A program made the position numbers and the translations under genes. A stretch of DNA of 64,000 bases, from NCBI RefSeq assembly GCF_000315625.1, contig NW_005434605.1:346046-410045 (forward strand), read 5' to 3'. Source of the stretch: Guillardia theta CCMP2712. Its lineage: Eukaryota > Cryptophyceae > Pyrenomonadales > Geminigeraceae. This document shows positions 1-9,989 of the stretch, one piece after another (positions within the stretch are counted from its first letter, which is position 1; every line of letters starts with the position of its first letter). The notes under the pieces were generated by a model. That model made no database searches. It was not told the DNA's origin and worked only from the letters and a program-made list of their open reading frames with translations.

Positions 1-43
1 CCCAGCCGCCATCCCCGCTCTGCTCCCCCCGCTCTCTCCATAG

Positions 44-124
44 CCAGCTAGGAGAAGGACGATGCCAAATGACATGCTCCTGCAGATTGGCAAGATCGAG
101 GCAGAGGGGATCTGGAAGAAGTGA
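44..124 (+). CDS. 3' terminal exon of an unidentified gene (partial)
   Basis: A pyrimidine-rich stretch ending in a TAG acceptor (41-43) precedes an open 27-codon segment that ends with TGA at 122-124. It translates to a short amphipathic tail ending in IGKIEAEGIWKK. The rest of the gene would lie left of the window, so the family cannot be named. The acceptor, the protein-like tail and the following pyrimidine-rich spacer support a last exon, but it is too short to be certain. Confidence 0.4.
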   Translation, partial: PARRRTMPNDMLLQIGKIEAEGIWKK

Positions 125-250
125 GAGAGGAGCACGCGTCGTAGTCGCCCTTGAATGAAATGATCGCCATGAACTTTGAAACCTCACCGCCTCCCCTGTT
201 CGCAAGCTCGTTACTCACGTTCCTCCTCCATGCCCCCATTCCCTCTTCCT

Positions 251-346
251 CCCTCCTTCTCCCCGTCCCTCCTTCTCCCCGTCCCTCCTTCTCCCCGTCC
301 CTCCTTCTCCCCGTCCCTCCTTCTCCCCGTCCCTCCTTCTCCCCGT
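251..346. repeat. 16-bp minisatellite, about 6 copies
   Basis: Six near-perfect tandem copies of a 16-base pyrimidine unit (CCCTCCTTCTCCCCGT) lie in the spacer between the gene fragment and the ankyrin gene. The open frames crossing it on both strands are simply the repeat read in frame. The rest of the 125-596 spacer is pyrimidine-rich on the plus strand, with no gene visible. Confidence 0.9.
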
Positions 347-596
347 CCTTGCCCCGCCTCGCTGCTCCTTCCAAGGAACGGCATTTCCTAGTTTTCCTCC
401 CAACAAAAAAATTCCAACTGACCGCTTGCCTTCCCCCACCCTCCGCCCCCTGCCTCCCGCTCCCCATCCCGACGCCCCCCTCCCCCTCTGCTACCTTCTC
501 CTGTCCTGTCTCTGACTACCTCGCCTGACCTACACCTCTTCCTCACCTGCTGCCTGCTTGCTCTGCTCTCCCCGCCTTCTCTCCCTTCTCCCCCTC

Positions 597-1664
597 ATGT
601 CGTGGGGAGGGAACAAGCCAAGCATGGCGGGAGCTGCCACGAAAGCTTTCCGAGAAGGGGATACGCAGAAGCTGAGAGAGGTCCTCTCGTCCAGCGACGA
701 CATCTCCTTCCTCTCCAACAGCCCCGAGCCTCTTGCGTGCCTGGCCGCTCGACAAGGAGCCATCGACATGCTGGATGTGATCCTAGGAGTGGACCCATGG
801 AGCGCCATCGCCATGGACGCAAGCTTTCGCACGCCCCTGCATCATGCGTGCATGCACGGCCATAGGGAGGCGGCGCGGATGCTGCTGGAGCGGAAGCCGG
901 CGAGGGTGGCATGCGGCATCATGATGAAGCAGCAGGACGACTTCAAGGTGCTGGTCCTGCCTCCCCTCCCCATGCTCTGTGCTGAGTGAGATGGTTTCCA
1001 GATGACGCCGATCACATGTGCCATCCTCTCAGGCAGGGAGGAGGTGGTGGAGGACATGCTGGAGGCTGGCTCCTTCTCGGGCGTCGACCTCCCCACCAAG
1101 GATGGGCTGTTCCCTCTGCAGCTGGCATGCAGCAAGGGCATGCCGCGAGTGCTGTCGAGCCTCTGCTCGCAGCCGCATGGGAAGGATCTGGCGCAGAAGC
1201 TGGACAAGGATGGGTTCTCCCTCCTCCACCGAGCTGTGATGGAGGGCCACAACAACATCGCCAAGATGCTGCTGGAGGAGAAGCTCTGCCCTCCTGCCCT
1301 CCTCGACGCCTCGGGCACCTCCGCCATGGAGCTCGCGGTCAGCCTGGGGCACGTGGATGCTGCCTGGATGATGCACAGCTTCGTGCCGCTAGAGGTGGCG
1401 CGGGAGAGCATGAGAGACCTGCTGCAGCGCAAGATCGAAGAGGAGACGAGGAGTATGTTTGGGTGTGAAGTGGCCTCTTTCGAAGTGAGCGCGTACCAGG
1501 AGGGGGAGCTGGTGGAGGAGGTCTGCACGGGGGTGAAGGAAGGGGAGGTTTGGATGGCAGTGCTGAACATATTCCCGCACGGGCAGGACAGTCTGATGCA
1601 GATCGATGTGAGTGTGGAGGAGGAGGAGTATCTCCTAGTGGTAGCGCGGACTTACCGCGGGTGA
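597..1664 (+). CDS. Ankyrin-repeat protein
   Basis: Two exons, 597-947 and 1002-1664, are joined across a 54-nt GT-AG intron to give about 336 residues. Ankyrin signatures are clear: TPLHHACMHGHREAARMLL around residues 80-100, then further units containing TPITCAILSGREEVVEDML, FPLQLACSKG, SLLHRAVMEGHNNIAKMLL and AMELAVSLGHVDAAWMM. After the repeats comes a C-terminal segment of about 100 residues with no recognised domain, rich in Glu and ending VARTYRG. Ankyrin repeats are protein-binding scaffolds; partner and location cannot be inferred. ATG 597 is the first in frame; 624 is an alternative. Confidence 0.85.
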
Positions 1665-1882
1665 GGACAAAGGAATGAGCCCCCAAACTCCGCAAGAGGC
1701 CTCCTCCTCCTCCTCCTCCTCCTCCCCTTGTGCTTCCTCCTCCCTCGGGCTCAGAGGCTCGTGCTCTTGTTCTAGCTTATACAGACCTCGACATCCTGCT
1801 CTACGGTGAAAGGAACTTTTATTGCTGCTCGTCACCTTGCTCCGACATCGTCCGCCTCCCCCGCCCCCCAGCTCCTCCCTGA

Positions 1883-3402
1883 TCAGACGACCTGGGACAG
1901 GAACTCTTTCCTCCGGGCCAGGAACGTGTCGCGGATGTAGGAGCAGGAGGGGATCACTCTCATCGACCTCGCAGAGCAGTACTCGAAGGCAGCGACACAG
2001 AGCTTCTCTGCTATTCCCCTCCCTCTGAGAGCAGAGGGAGTGAAGGTATGCTCCATGTCCATAACCGTCTTCCCGTCCTTCTTCCTCAGCCTGTAGGTCA
2101 GGAGGGGTGCATCCTCGCTGCTGGCCCCAGGGACGAGCATCACGAACCTGCTGCTCTCTGGCTCATGCCGGATGCCGTCAGGAGACGAGGAGGCGGCGCC
2201 TGCCTCCTGGCATGCTGCCTCCGTCTCTCCCTGCTCCCCCTCCCCGTCCTCCGGTGAAAGAGCCGTGAAGATGGGTGAGTGGTCGCTCCCGAAGAAGCTC
2301 TCCCTTTTCCTGCCCCTCCCGACCACGCAGCTCTCCCTCACCCGCTTGCCGAGGCTCGTGGACAGCAGGCAGTAGTCTATCCTCATCCCCCGGTTGTGAT
2401 ACTTGTCCGTCAGGTGCGCTGACCCCGCCACGTCCATGCAGGATCGTCCGAGGATGTGAACTCCTCAGGGCTGTGCAAGAGGCGGAAGGCGTCCACCAGC
2501 GATCCCTCCTCCAGCACCTGGCTGAACCTCTCCTGCTCGTTGGCTGTGAAGCCAGGCTGACCCGCATCGCCGCTCGAGGGCTTCGCTGCCGATCGATCGC
2601 GATCGTTCCTCTGCGACCGGAAGAAGTCCGGATGAGTGACATCACAGTCCTTGTGTGCCACGTTCATGTCCCCCACCCACGCGACCTCCATCCCCCGCTC
2701 CCTGCATGTCCTCACGAAGCTCAGCAGCCTCGTGTCCCACTCTCGCCTCTTGGCGAAGTTGCTCTCCTCCTTCCATCCATTGTTGGGTGCATACGTGTTC
2801 ACCACAAGCAGCTCCTTCCCATCGTCCTTCACGAACTTCGCCATGCAGACTCTCCCGTTCTCGTCGTGCTCCTGCCCGAGGTCCAGGTTGTAGTGGAACG
2901 ACACAGGTTTCCTGATGCCTTTGCGGATCATCAACGCAGTTCCTGCATACCTCCAGTCAGCGAGGGACCACCTAACGACATAGTTGCTGAGGGGCTCCTT
3001 TCTGAGCGCGCTCGCCACCAGCTCAAGCTCCTCCTTACACTCCTTTTCGTTGTCACGAGGAGAGCCTCGATCGCGCTTCCTCCCATCCCCGCGCTTGGAA
3101 CCAGGAGGAGCTGACGCGACCATCCTGACCTCTTGCAGCGCGATGACGTCAGGCTCGAGCTTGAGGACGAGGTCACAAAACCCTCTCATGTTCTCCTCCT
3201 CTTTGCATCGGTTCACCAGACTGTTGGCGTTCCAGGAGAGGAAGGAGCGAGGAAGTCTACCTGAGGATGCTGACGATGTATCGCTCTCTTCCACCTCTTC
3301 CTCTCTCCTCCTCTTCTGCTCCTCCTCCCTCGCCTCCCCATCGCCCGCTCGCTTTAGGAACTTAAGCATGTTGGATCCTGTAAATTTCCTGTGATACTCC
3401 AT
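1883..3402 (-). CDS. Exonuclease III-type AP endonuclease fused to a YjdJ/NATD1-like N-acetyltransferase (apparent frameshift)
   Basis: The N-terminal part is an ExoIII/APE1-family nuclease (base excision repair at abasic sites). Visible are LSWNANSL, ALQEVRM (metal-binding Glu), VNTYAPNNG, VGDMNVAH (catalytic Asp/Asn) and, downstream, GMRIDYCLLS and GSDHSPIF (catalytic Asp-His). After it, within one reading frame, comes a short GNAT-like domain: MEHTFTPSALRGRGIAEKL, then a Cys/Ser-rich helix and SYIRDTFLARR, as in the small NATD1/YjdJ proteins. The nuclease is split between two frames at about 2425: the first frame stops after TWRGQRT and the second resumes as SAHLTDKYHNRG. One extra G in the GGGG run there would restore a continuous ExoIII domain, and no intron of plausible length fits. 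A sequencing deletion is the simplest explanation. Start chosen at ATG 3402 (alternative 3369). Confidence 0.85.
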
Positions 3403-3686
3403 GGTGATTAAAACGCTGGTTATATTTTGATGTTTATTGACTGTAATTTGAAATTTTAAAGAAATATTGTATAATCCATCGTTTACATGAGGTTCAATTT
3501 GACCCTCTGGCGGTCTCAGGACACGGTATAAAGGAGGACCAGTAGCGACGCAGGTGAGCAAGGACTGGTGAGAGAGGGAGGAGGTGGGGGGAGGAGGACG
3601 AGGAGGACGAGGAGGACGAGGAGGACTGGATGAGGAGGACTGAGGCAGCTACAGGCGTATGGAGAGCAGGCGATCGTAGGCATAGC
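3403..3686. promoter_or_regulatory. Shared upstream region of two divergent genes
   Basis: About 280 bases separate the start of the AP endonuclease (minus strand) from that of the sugar kinase (plus strand). The left half (3410-3485) is AT-rich and the right half carries a GGA/GAC-rich purine run. Both promoters must lie here or overlap the 5' ends of the genes. No clear TATA box is seen. Confidence 0.5.
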
Positions 3687-4916
3687 ATGGAGACTGCACA
3701 CATCTGCGTTATTGGAGATGCCTTCGTCGATATCCTCGCCTGCCCCCTCGATCGCATGCCTTCATGGGGGTCGGACGTGGATTGTCCGTCCATCTCCCAG
3801 CATCCCGGAGGATCTGCGCTGAACGTCGCCATTCACCTTGGCGAGCTCCTCCGAGGCACCCCCCACACCTGCTCTTTCTACGGGCTCGTGGGGGACGACG
3901 AGTTCGGGCGCTTCCTTCGTTCCAAGCTGGCCGACTCCAACGTTGAAGACAGGACGCAGAGCTCGGGAGACTCTGAGGCCTCGACCGGCGTCTGCATCGT
4001 CCTGTCGGGAAGCAACGACCGTGGCTTCGTCACCCACGTCGGCGCTACCAGCAAGCTAGGGGTTGGGCACCTGCAGGAGATCCTCGAGGTGGACTGCAGG
4101 AGGAAGAGGCTTCACGTGCATGTGTCAGGGTTCTACTCCTGCCCCTCCCTCCAGCAGCAGCTCCCCGCGTTCCTGGACAAGCTGAGGGAGGAGGCGAGCA
4201 GCAACTCCTGCAAGCTCACCATCTCCCTGGACACCAACGGCGACGCCTCGGACCTCTGGGACTGCGGGGTCGCTCGGGTGCTCGAGCGCGTCGACTTCTT
4301 CCTCCCCAACGAGGTGGAGGCATCGGGAATCGCTCGGAAGCTGATGAACGAGAGCGAGGACTGCAGCGACCAGCTCCTTGAGCTGGAACGTGCAGCCCAG
4401 TGCCTAGCGGGCAAGGTGCAGGATGCGGTCGTGATCACATGCGGGAAGGAAGGCTGCATCTCCCAAACAAGGACAGGAGCAGGCGCTAGCGCTCCTCCCA
4501 CCCGATGGAGCGCTCCGTCGGGGATAGTACCTGTAGACGCTACAGGAGCTGGTAAGGTAAAGACTCCAGCACTGTATCCTCACACCCGGTGCTGTACAGG
4601 CGACGCGTTTGACGCGGGATTCATCTACAGCATGGTGGTCAGCGGAGGTGACTAGGGAGGCGCAGAGGACTGAAAGCTCGGGAAGGAGCTGACGGTGTTG
4701 CTGGTCGCAGGCTCCTTAGCCAACGCCATCCAGGCGGGGTCCTGCACTGGAGCTTACTGCACACAGCACAAGGGAGCAAACTCTCGTCCGGTGAGACCAG
4801 CGGAGGGAGCGGCAGAAGGAGACGTTGACATGTTGTCGATGATATGTAACGGGTTGCTGCAGATGTCGAGCTCACAACTTGCGGAGATGGTGCAGGAGAA
4901 GTTCAAGGCATGTTGA
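3687..4916 (+). CDS. PfkB-family (ribokinase-like) carbohydrate kinase
   Basis: The protein starts METAHICVIGDAFVDIL, typical of ribokinase-fold sugar or nucleoside kinases, followed by the first PfkB signature (PGGSALNVAIHL) and a substrate-lid region. The second signature, DATGAGDAFDAGF with the catalytic Asp and anion hole, is interrupted by a 48-nt intron at 4552-4599 (phase 1; GT-AG). Because 48 is a multiple of three, the frame reads through it. A second short intron, about 4635/4638-4685, joins GFIYSMV to ELTVLLVAGSLANAIQAG, the usual C-terminal helix, ending at 4916. The reaction is ATP-dependent phosphorylation of a sugar-like substrate, which cannot be specified. ATG 3687 fits the family start; 3630 would add 19 residues. 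Confidence 0.85.
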
Positions 4917-4979
4917 CTTTCCTATTTACTCAGAGCAAACCTAAAGATATGACGAATTGAAGATCGACTAGCTAGAGTA

Positions 4980-5651
4980 TCACAACCTGAGAGGAAGTTC
5001 CGGCCAGAGCACGGGCTTCCTTTGACTGCAATCCAAGTCGAACATCGCATTCAAATGAGCGTTCTGTGTCTCAATCACCTGGGTGCCATCCTTGCCGAAG
5101 AGCTTGATCAGAATTTCGCGCGGAACCTCATTGTCCTGATCAATTGCTGCCAGCATGTCCTGCTCAAAAGGAACAAAAGCTTGTCTGCCCTTTTGAGACT
5201 TAGCACCTCCCTTGCCGTTCCCTTTCGCGCCACGTCGCTGCTCCTTGCCATCCTGCGGTTTCTTCGTCGCTTTCATCACTTTCGAAGCGCTCGCAGACAT
5301 TTCCACCCATGCATCTCCGTCCCCGAACCACAGCCTCCCATCTTCACTGTGGTACTGCTGCTTCGCTGGACCATAGGAACCCTTCACGTCTCTACACCAG
5401 TACAGCCCCCGCGAGTCTCTCCAGTAGATGCATCCGTCAACGGCAGCTCTGTCAGCGAAGGAGAAATCCTCATATCGTTGCCACTGGATGCCGTCCCAGA
5501 AGAAGAGAGCACCAGGAATGCCACTGTAGTACCCCAACGAGTCCATGCACCAGCAGCGGTTCTCAGAATCCATCCATCGTTGGCATCCATCGTTCGAAGG
5601 AGATATGGCCTGTCCCAGCGCCTGAACAGAAAAATTGAAACTTTCGCTCAT
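4980..5651 (-). CDS. Orphan Trp/Tyr-rich protein, 223 aa
   Basis: A single open frame with no recognised family. Residues about 20-115 hold three loosely repeated motifs with aromatic pairs: RCWCMDSLGYYSG...FFWDGIQW, then CIYWRDSRGLYWCRDVKG, then GRLWFGDGDAW. This suggests a small repeated beta-structure, somewhat like cell-wall-binding or WW-like modules, but that is only a resemblance. A Lys/Gly-rich linker (KGNGKGGAKSQKG) follows, then a helical C-terminus (EILIKLFGKDGTQVIETQNAHL). No signal peptide or membrane span is seen. It lies head-to-tail 128 bases downstream of the uS10m stop on the same strand. Confidence 0.6.
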   Translation of the reverse strand: MSESFNFSVQALGQAISPSNDGCQRWMDSENRCWCMDSLGYYSGIPGALFFWDGIQWQRYEDFSFADRAAVDGCIYWRDSRGLYWCRDVKGSYGPAKQQYHSEDGRLWFGDGDAWVEMSASASKVMKATKKPQDGKEQRRGAKGNGKGGAKSQKGRQAFVPFEQDMLAAIDQDNEVPREILIKLFGKDGTQVIETQNAHLNAMFDLDCSQRKPVLWPELPLRL

Positions 5652-5778
5652 GATTACAATGATCCACTTTACTTGTTTTGACAAATCCCACCTCGGTAAA
5701 ACCTCTTTCCAGTATTTCTTCACTCTTTCGATCCCCAAACTCGAAATCCCAACCAGTCCACCCGTCAAAATTCAAAAT

Positions 5779-6784
5779 TCACTTGCTCGCCGGAGGGGGG
5801 GCACTGATCCCTTCCTTGTCACGAATAGTAATCATCACACCCAAGGGTGGCCTCTCATCCAAAACTTTGTAAAAATACTCTCGAACATCAGGTGCGGTAT
5901 CATACACGCAGATCAATCTCTTCGTTTTGTCTCTTCCCAACTGGAAAACAACATGTCAAAGACAGCCAACGCAAAGGGTAGCAAAACGGAAGAAGAAGAA
6001 AACAAATCGTCCACATCCACTAGCGGTAAGAAAATAGCGTCCGAACATGTTTGAAAAGAAAGGGGCATAATCTCAAAAAAAGATTGGACAACACAGAAAA
6101 TCGATCGAATGCATGTAGCAGCATGAAAGAGGGACATCAGAAATGGCAAAACAGCTGTCAAACAGTTATAGATTCAACTTAGAAAGAGAAGAAGACCTGC
6201 TCTCTAGCCTTCTTGTCCACGTGCGGTGATCGCAGGATAGTAATGAGCTCCCTTCGGGTGGGTAATCTAACTATGTTCCCGGTTCTCACACCAGAAAGAC
6301 CGGCCAGATGCCTTATATAATTACAAGCAAACTCGTTAACCTGAGCATCAAATGCCTGAACGTGTATCTGAGCAACCCATTTCTTTCCTTTCCCCTTGGG
6401 AGGCAGAGGAACCTTGCTAACTTTCTTCTCATCTTCTTCCTGAGCTTCCACCTGGGTCTCAACCTGGGTCTCAACGGATTGAGCCTCGGATGAGAAGAGT
6501 CTTGAACCACGAGGGGCTACAAGGAAAGAAACACGCGCTCCCATCGCATGCAAGGAGGCATTGGTGAGAGAACCATCGCCAACACATAGGGAGCGGTGCT
6601 GGCTTCCTAATGGTCTGAACCTGCCTGCTACCGCACTCCCGCACATGGCCCCTTCTGATGCAGCGAGTCTCCTTCCCTGCTCATGGAGAGCAGGGAACAG
6701 AAAACTTGCTGCTCCTTGCCTGGCTGCTCCTCCCCCTGCTCCTCCCAGCAGGCGCGCTAACTGCCGACCTGCCTGCATGGACAT
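5779..6784 (-). CDS. Mitochondrial small-subunit ribosomal protein uS10m
   Basis: Two exons, 6784-6197 and 5940-5779, are separated by an unusually long (256 nt) GT-AG intron; joined they give about 249 residues. The N-terminus is Arg/Ala/Gly-rich without acids (MQAGRQLARLLGGAGGGAAR), as in a mitochondrial presequence. A linker and the S10 core follow: IHVQAFDAQVNEFACNYI, then LPTRRELITILRSPHVDKKAREQ. The second exon continues exactly in register with LGRDKTKRLICVYDTAP and LPLGV-like residues, as in the C-terminal strand of S10. It is part of the 30S head near the decoding site. Start at ATG 6784 or 6778. The intron contains a short open plus-strand frame that I regard as non-coding. Confidence 0.88.
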
Positions 6785-6899
6785 ACAGCTTTGCCACCAC
6801 GGAATCCAAACCACCCATACACAGCGACTACCCTACCCCCTGAAACGAATACATTCGAGGAGATGCGGGAAGATGGAAGAAATACTATGAATAGGCTAT

Positions 6900-7340
6900 G
6901 CAAATATGAAGCTCACTGACACTGCTGCATTTTTTAATACCCATATACCTTGACCACCCCCACCAAATGAACCCTACCCCCAATATTGTGTCTTTCCTCT
7001 GTCAGCCTCTGGGAAAAGCGCTGGCTCCCCCATCATCTCCGGAACTCGTAAAAAGAATACCCTACCCTACGGTGTGCCATGACTAGGGGTAGGGTGTCCT
7101 ATGTTCGAACGGAGGTAGGGGTTACGGAGAAAGGTCAGGGAGATTTGAAGTAGGGGTGATATCAATGGTCTAATGGGGGGTCATGGGTTCACATCGCACT
7201 CGCTCAGGGTAGTGCAAATGAAGCTGACGGGTAGGGTGGTGAAGAATTGGAATGGGTGGAGGACGGGTGGGTACTATCCGTTGAAACGGTTACAGCACGA
7301 GTTAAAAAAAGATTCGCACGCGCAAGCTCAGGAGGCGACC
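6900..7340. repeat. Divergent intergenic region with C-rich then G-rich tract
   Basis: Between uS10m (minus) and RPL10A (plus). From about 6930 to 7075 the plus strand carries runs such as ACCCTACCCCC; from about 7080 to 7265 it switches to GGGGTAGGGT-type runs. The switch point lies near the middle of the spacer. No gene is visible. The promoters of two ribosomal protein genes must lie here. Confidence 0.6.
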
Positions 7341-8439
7341 ATGGTGAGCGAAGCATGCGAGAGCGTGCGAGAGATGCGCGGGGCATGGAGGGGGGAGGAG
7401 ACGTTATGAGGAGACGTGAAGAGATGATGAAGGGTGTGGAGGGTTGAGATGATGTCCAGTGGTTGGGAGATGCATTCTTTCATAGATGCATTCTTGCTTT
7501 GGCTTCCTGCACCTGCTGTGTCATGTGTCGATCTCCATAGGGATTGCTCTATATGTGCGCTTCGTGCACATTTGTTCATCTCTTTGTATGATTGATCTTG
7601 AAATTCTGTTTTCTGTACACCTAGCTATCAAACTTCTCACTGAAACCTGTTGTACTCCTGGCCCATGGAGCTCTTGATGATATTTCGTGAACTGTGTGAG
7701 ATGAACTGTTGAACGACATCTCACGCGATTCCTTGCAGAGCAAGCTTCAGAGTGAGACGGTGCGTGAGGCTATCAGGACCATCACCAAGGAGTCGAACGA
7801 TAAGAAGAGAAAATTTCGTGAGAGTGTGGAGCTGCAGATTGGTTTGAAGCAGTATGATCCCCAGAAGGACAAGCGCTTCAGCGGAACTGTCAAGCTTCCC
7901 CGTATTCCGCGCCCCAACATGACCATCTGCATCTTGGGAGATGCTCAGCACTGCGAGGAGGCTGAGAAGAACAGCATCCCCAGCATGGACGTGGAGGCCC
8001 TCAAGAAGCTCAACAAGGTACCTGTCTTGCTGAATCGAAAGGAAGAGATCTCTGCTGACACCTAATGTAGAACAAGAAGCTGATCAAGAAGCTCGCCAAG
8101 AAGTATCATGCTTTCCTTGCCTCTGAGGCCCTCATCAAGCAGATCCCCCGTCTCCTTGGACCAGGCTTGAACAAGGCAGGAAAGTTCCCCGGCTTGATCA
8201 CTCACCAGGAGAACATGGTGAACAAGATCAATGAAGTGAAATCAACCATTAAATTCCAGTTGAAGAAGGCTCTTTGCCTTGCTGTAGCTGTTGGACACGT
8301 CGAGATGAACGAACAGGAGCTCTTTGCAAACATCAACACCTCAGTCAACTTTTTGGTTTCTTTGTTGAAGAAGAACTGGCAGAATGTGAAATCTCTTAAC
8401 ATCAAGACCACCATGGGCAAGCCTCAGCGCGTTTACTAA
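7341..8439 (+). CDS. RPL10A: Ribosomal protein uL1 (RPL10A), cytosolic large subunit
   Basis: Three exons: the start codon alone (7341-7343), 7739-8017 and 8071-8439, giving 216 residues, the normal length for eukaryotic uL1. The first intron begins with GTGAGC right after ATG and is about 395 nt; the second is 53 nt. The protein shows strong family identity: [68 protein letters not shown] and the ending [10 protein letters not shown]. uL1 forms the L1 stalk controlling exit of deacylated tRNA. The isolated-start-codon exon is inferred from CCATG followed by a perfect donor and from the acceptor CAG immediately before AGCAAGCTTCAG. Confidence 0.93.
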
Positions 8440-8667
8440 GTATCAGGCAGTATGTCAGGCTCACAGTTGGTTCAGCTCCTCGTGGAAGAATGTTTTCTGA
8501 TATTGAGTAATACGGGAAGGGACAAGGAGTGCAAACAACTTTGAGGATGCGTTGTCTTACTCATGTTGATTGTTTTTCAATGAAATTCGAAACCAAACAT
8601 GCGCGTTTCTGCTTTCCTTGAAACAATTGTTCACAGTTTTACCTCCTTTCGAACTGATGTTCTTTAC

Positions 8668-9871
8668 TTAGAAAGGCCCGTAAAGTGGTGGTCCATCGTA
8701 TTGATAGCGATGATCGTAGCTGTATTGAACCGGTGTAGGATTGGCCTTCCGCGTCGGTTCCGTGCAGATCCCAAAGATTTTCAAACACCAACAGACATCG
8801 TCAGGTGGGGATGGATCGTTCTGCACCCACACCGGCACCTCTGGCTCTACTGCCTCCTGCACGATGTAGGCAAGAGTCTGCCGGTTCAAGTCAGCCAACT
8901 CGTCGGGAGATGTCATGCTCCTTACAGAATCATCGAACACCATGAGCCCTGATTGATCGGTCGCTCTCCGCCATTTCCTCAGCACCTCCTCTGAATCATC
9001 CAAGGACAAAGCGCGAACGGTGTACACATCCTTCTCAAGCAGGTCTATCGGAGCATACTTACTAAGCGGATCACTGTCTAATCGGCTGCAGTCAGGAGTT
9101 GAGGCATCTGTGCTTGGGCTATAGTGAACCGAGATGATGTTGTCTGCTGCACATTCTTGCAGTTCGCGGTCTCCATAGATGCTTCTAGGTGATGTTTCAC
9201 TTGGTATGGGCGATGTCACATCAGGAAGCTTCTTATTCCACTCCATCAAATCCAACATCGCTTCCAATGCAATCTGCTTCTCTTCATCAGCCTGAGAGGA
9301 ATCTTTCCTTCTGAAAGTGCTCCTGCCGCTCTGAGCGGACTCATGCTCTTGATGATTGATCTGGGTGTTCTGCTTGCACTTTTCTTCATCCACCACAAAG
9401 AAGTATTGCGGAGAGTCGACATTCCTCTGCTCGATGCCTGAGCCCTTGGGTGTCGCCGGGCCATCGTTGTCCTTCAAGTATGGTTTGTGCTGCAGCACGC
9501 GGAAGTTGGAGACTGGTTTCTCGTGCTGCAGCATGGTGAGCGTCATTCGAATAGAGAGCCGTCAGGTAGCAAGAATTACCTTGACAGAAAACAAGGGCTG
9601 GTTTGTGGTGTGGGGATTCACAAAGTGAACGACTCTCGGGAGGTCTTCTGACCTCCGAGCAACCTCATGGCCGCTCAGCTCTGGAACAAACGTTGTTCTG
9701 TTCTGAACATGCGATAGCTGAATGCTGAGACATCAATGTCGTAAGCAAGATTCAGGAGGGAAAGAAAATCAACCTTCGAAGAGCAATGCGGGGACTGTTC
9801 TGCGCTGACTTCTTGGGAGCTTTGAGGAAAACTTCGCCTGATTCGCCAGAGTTTTCTTGCAATACTTGCAT
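8668..9871 (-). CDS. Orphan acidic, low-complexity-free protein, about 366 aa
   Basis: Three exons, 9871-9774, 9724-9580 and 9525-8668, join with matching phases (introns of 49 and 54 nt). The protein begins MQVLQENSGESGEVFLK. No domain is recognised. A central Ser/Asp-rich region (STDASTPDCSRLDSDPLSKY) and repeated short acidic helices suggest a regulatory or disordered protein. The C-terminus is rich in Tyr/Pro (VQYSYDHRYQYDGPPLYGPF). No signal peptide or membrane span. It converges with RPL10A across about 230 bases of AT-rich spacer. The good splice phasing makes the gene model solid; the function is unknown. Confidence 0.7.
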
Positions 9872-9989
9872 CTGTGGAAGACTGTGTCAGCATTACAGGT
9901 TCATACTGAGGACGTTCTACCTGTATGTGACTACTGTATGTATGATCACAAGTCTATAGGATACTTCTGACTACTGTAGGATACTTCTG

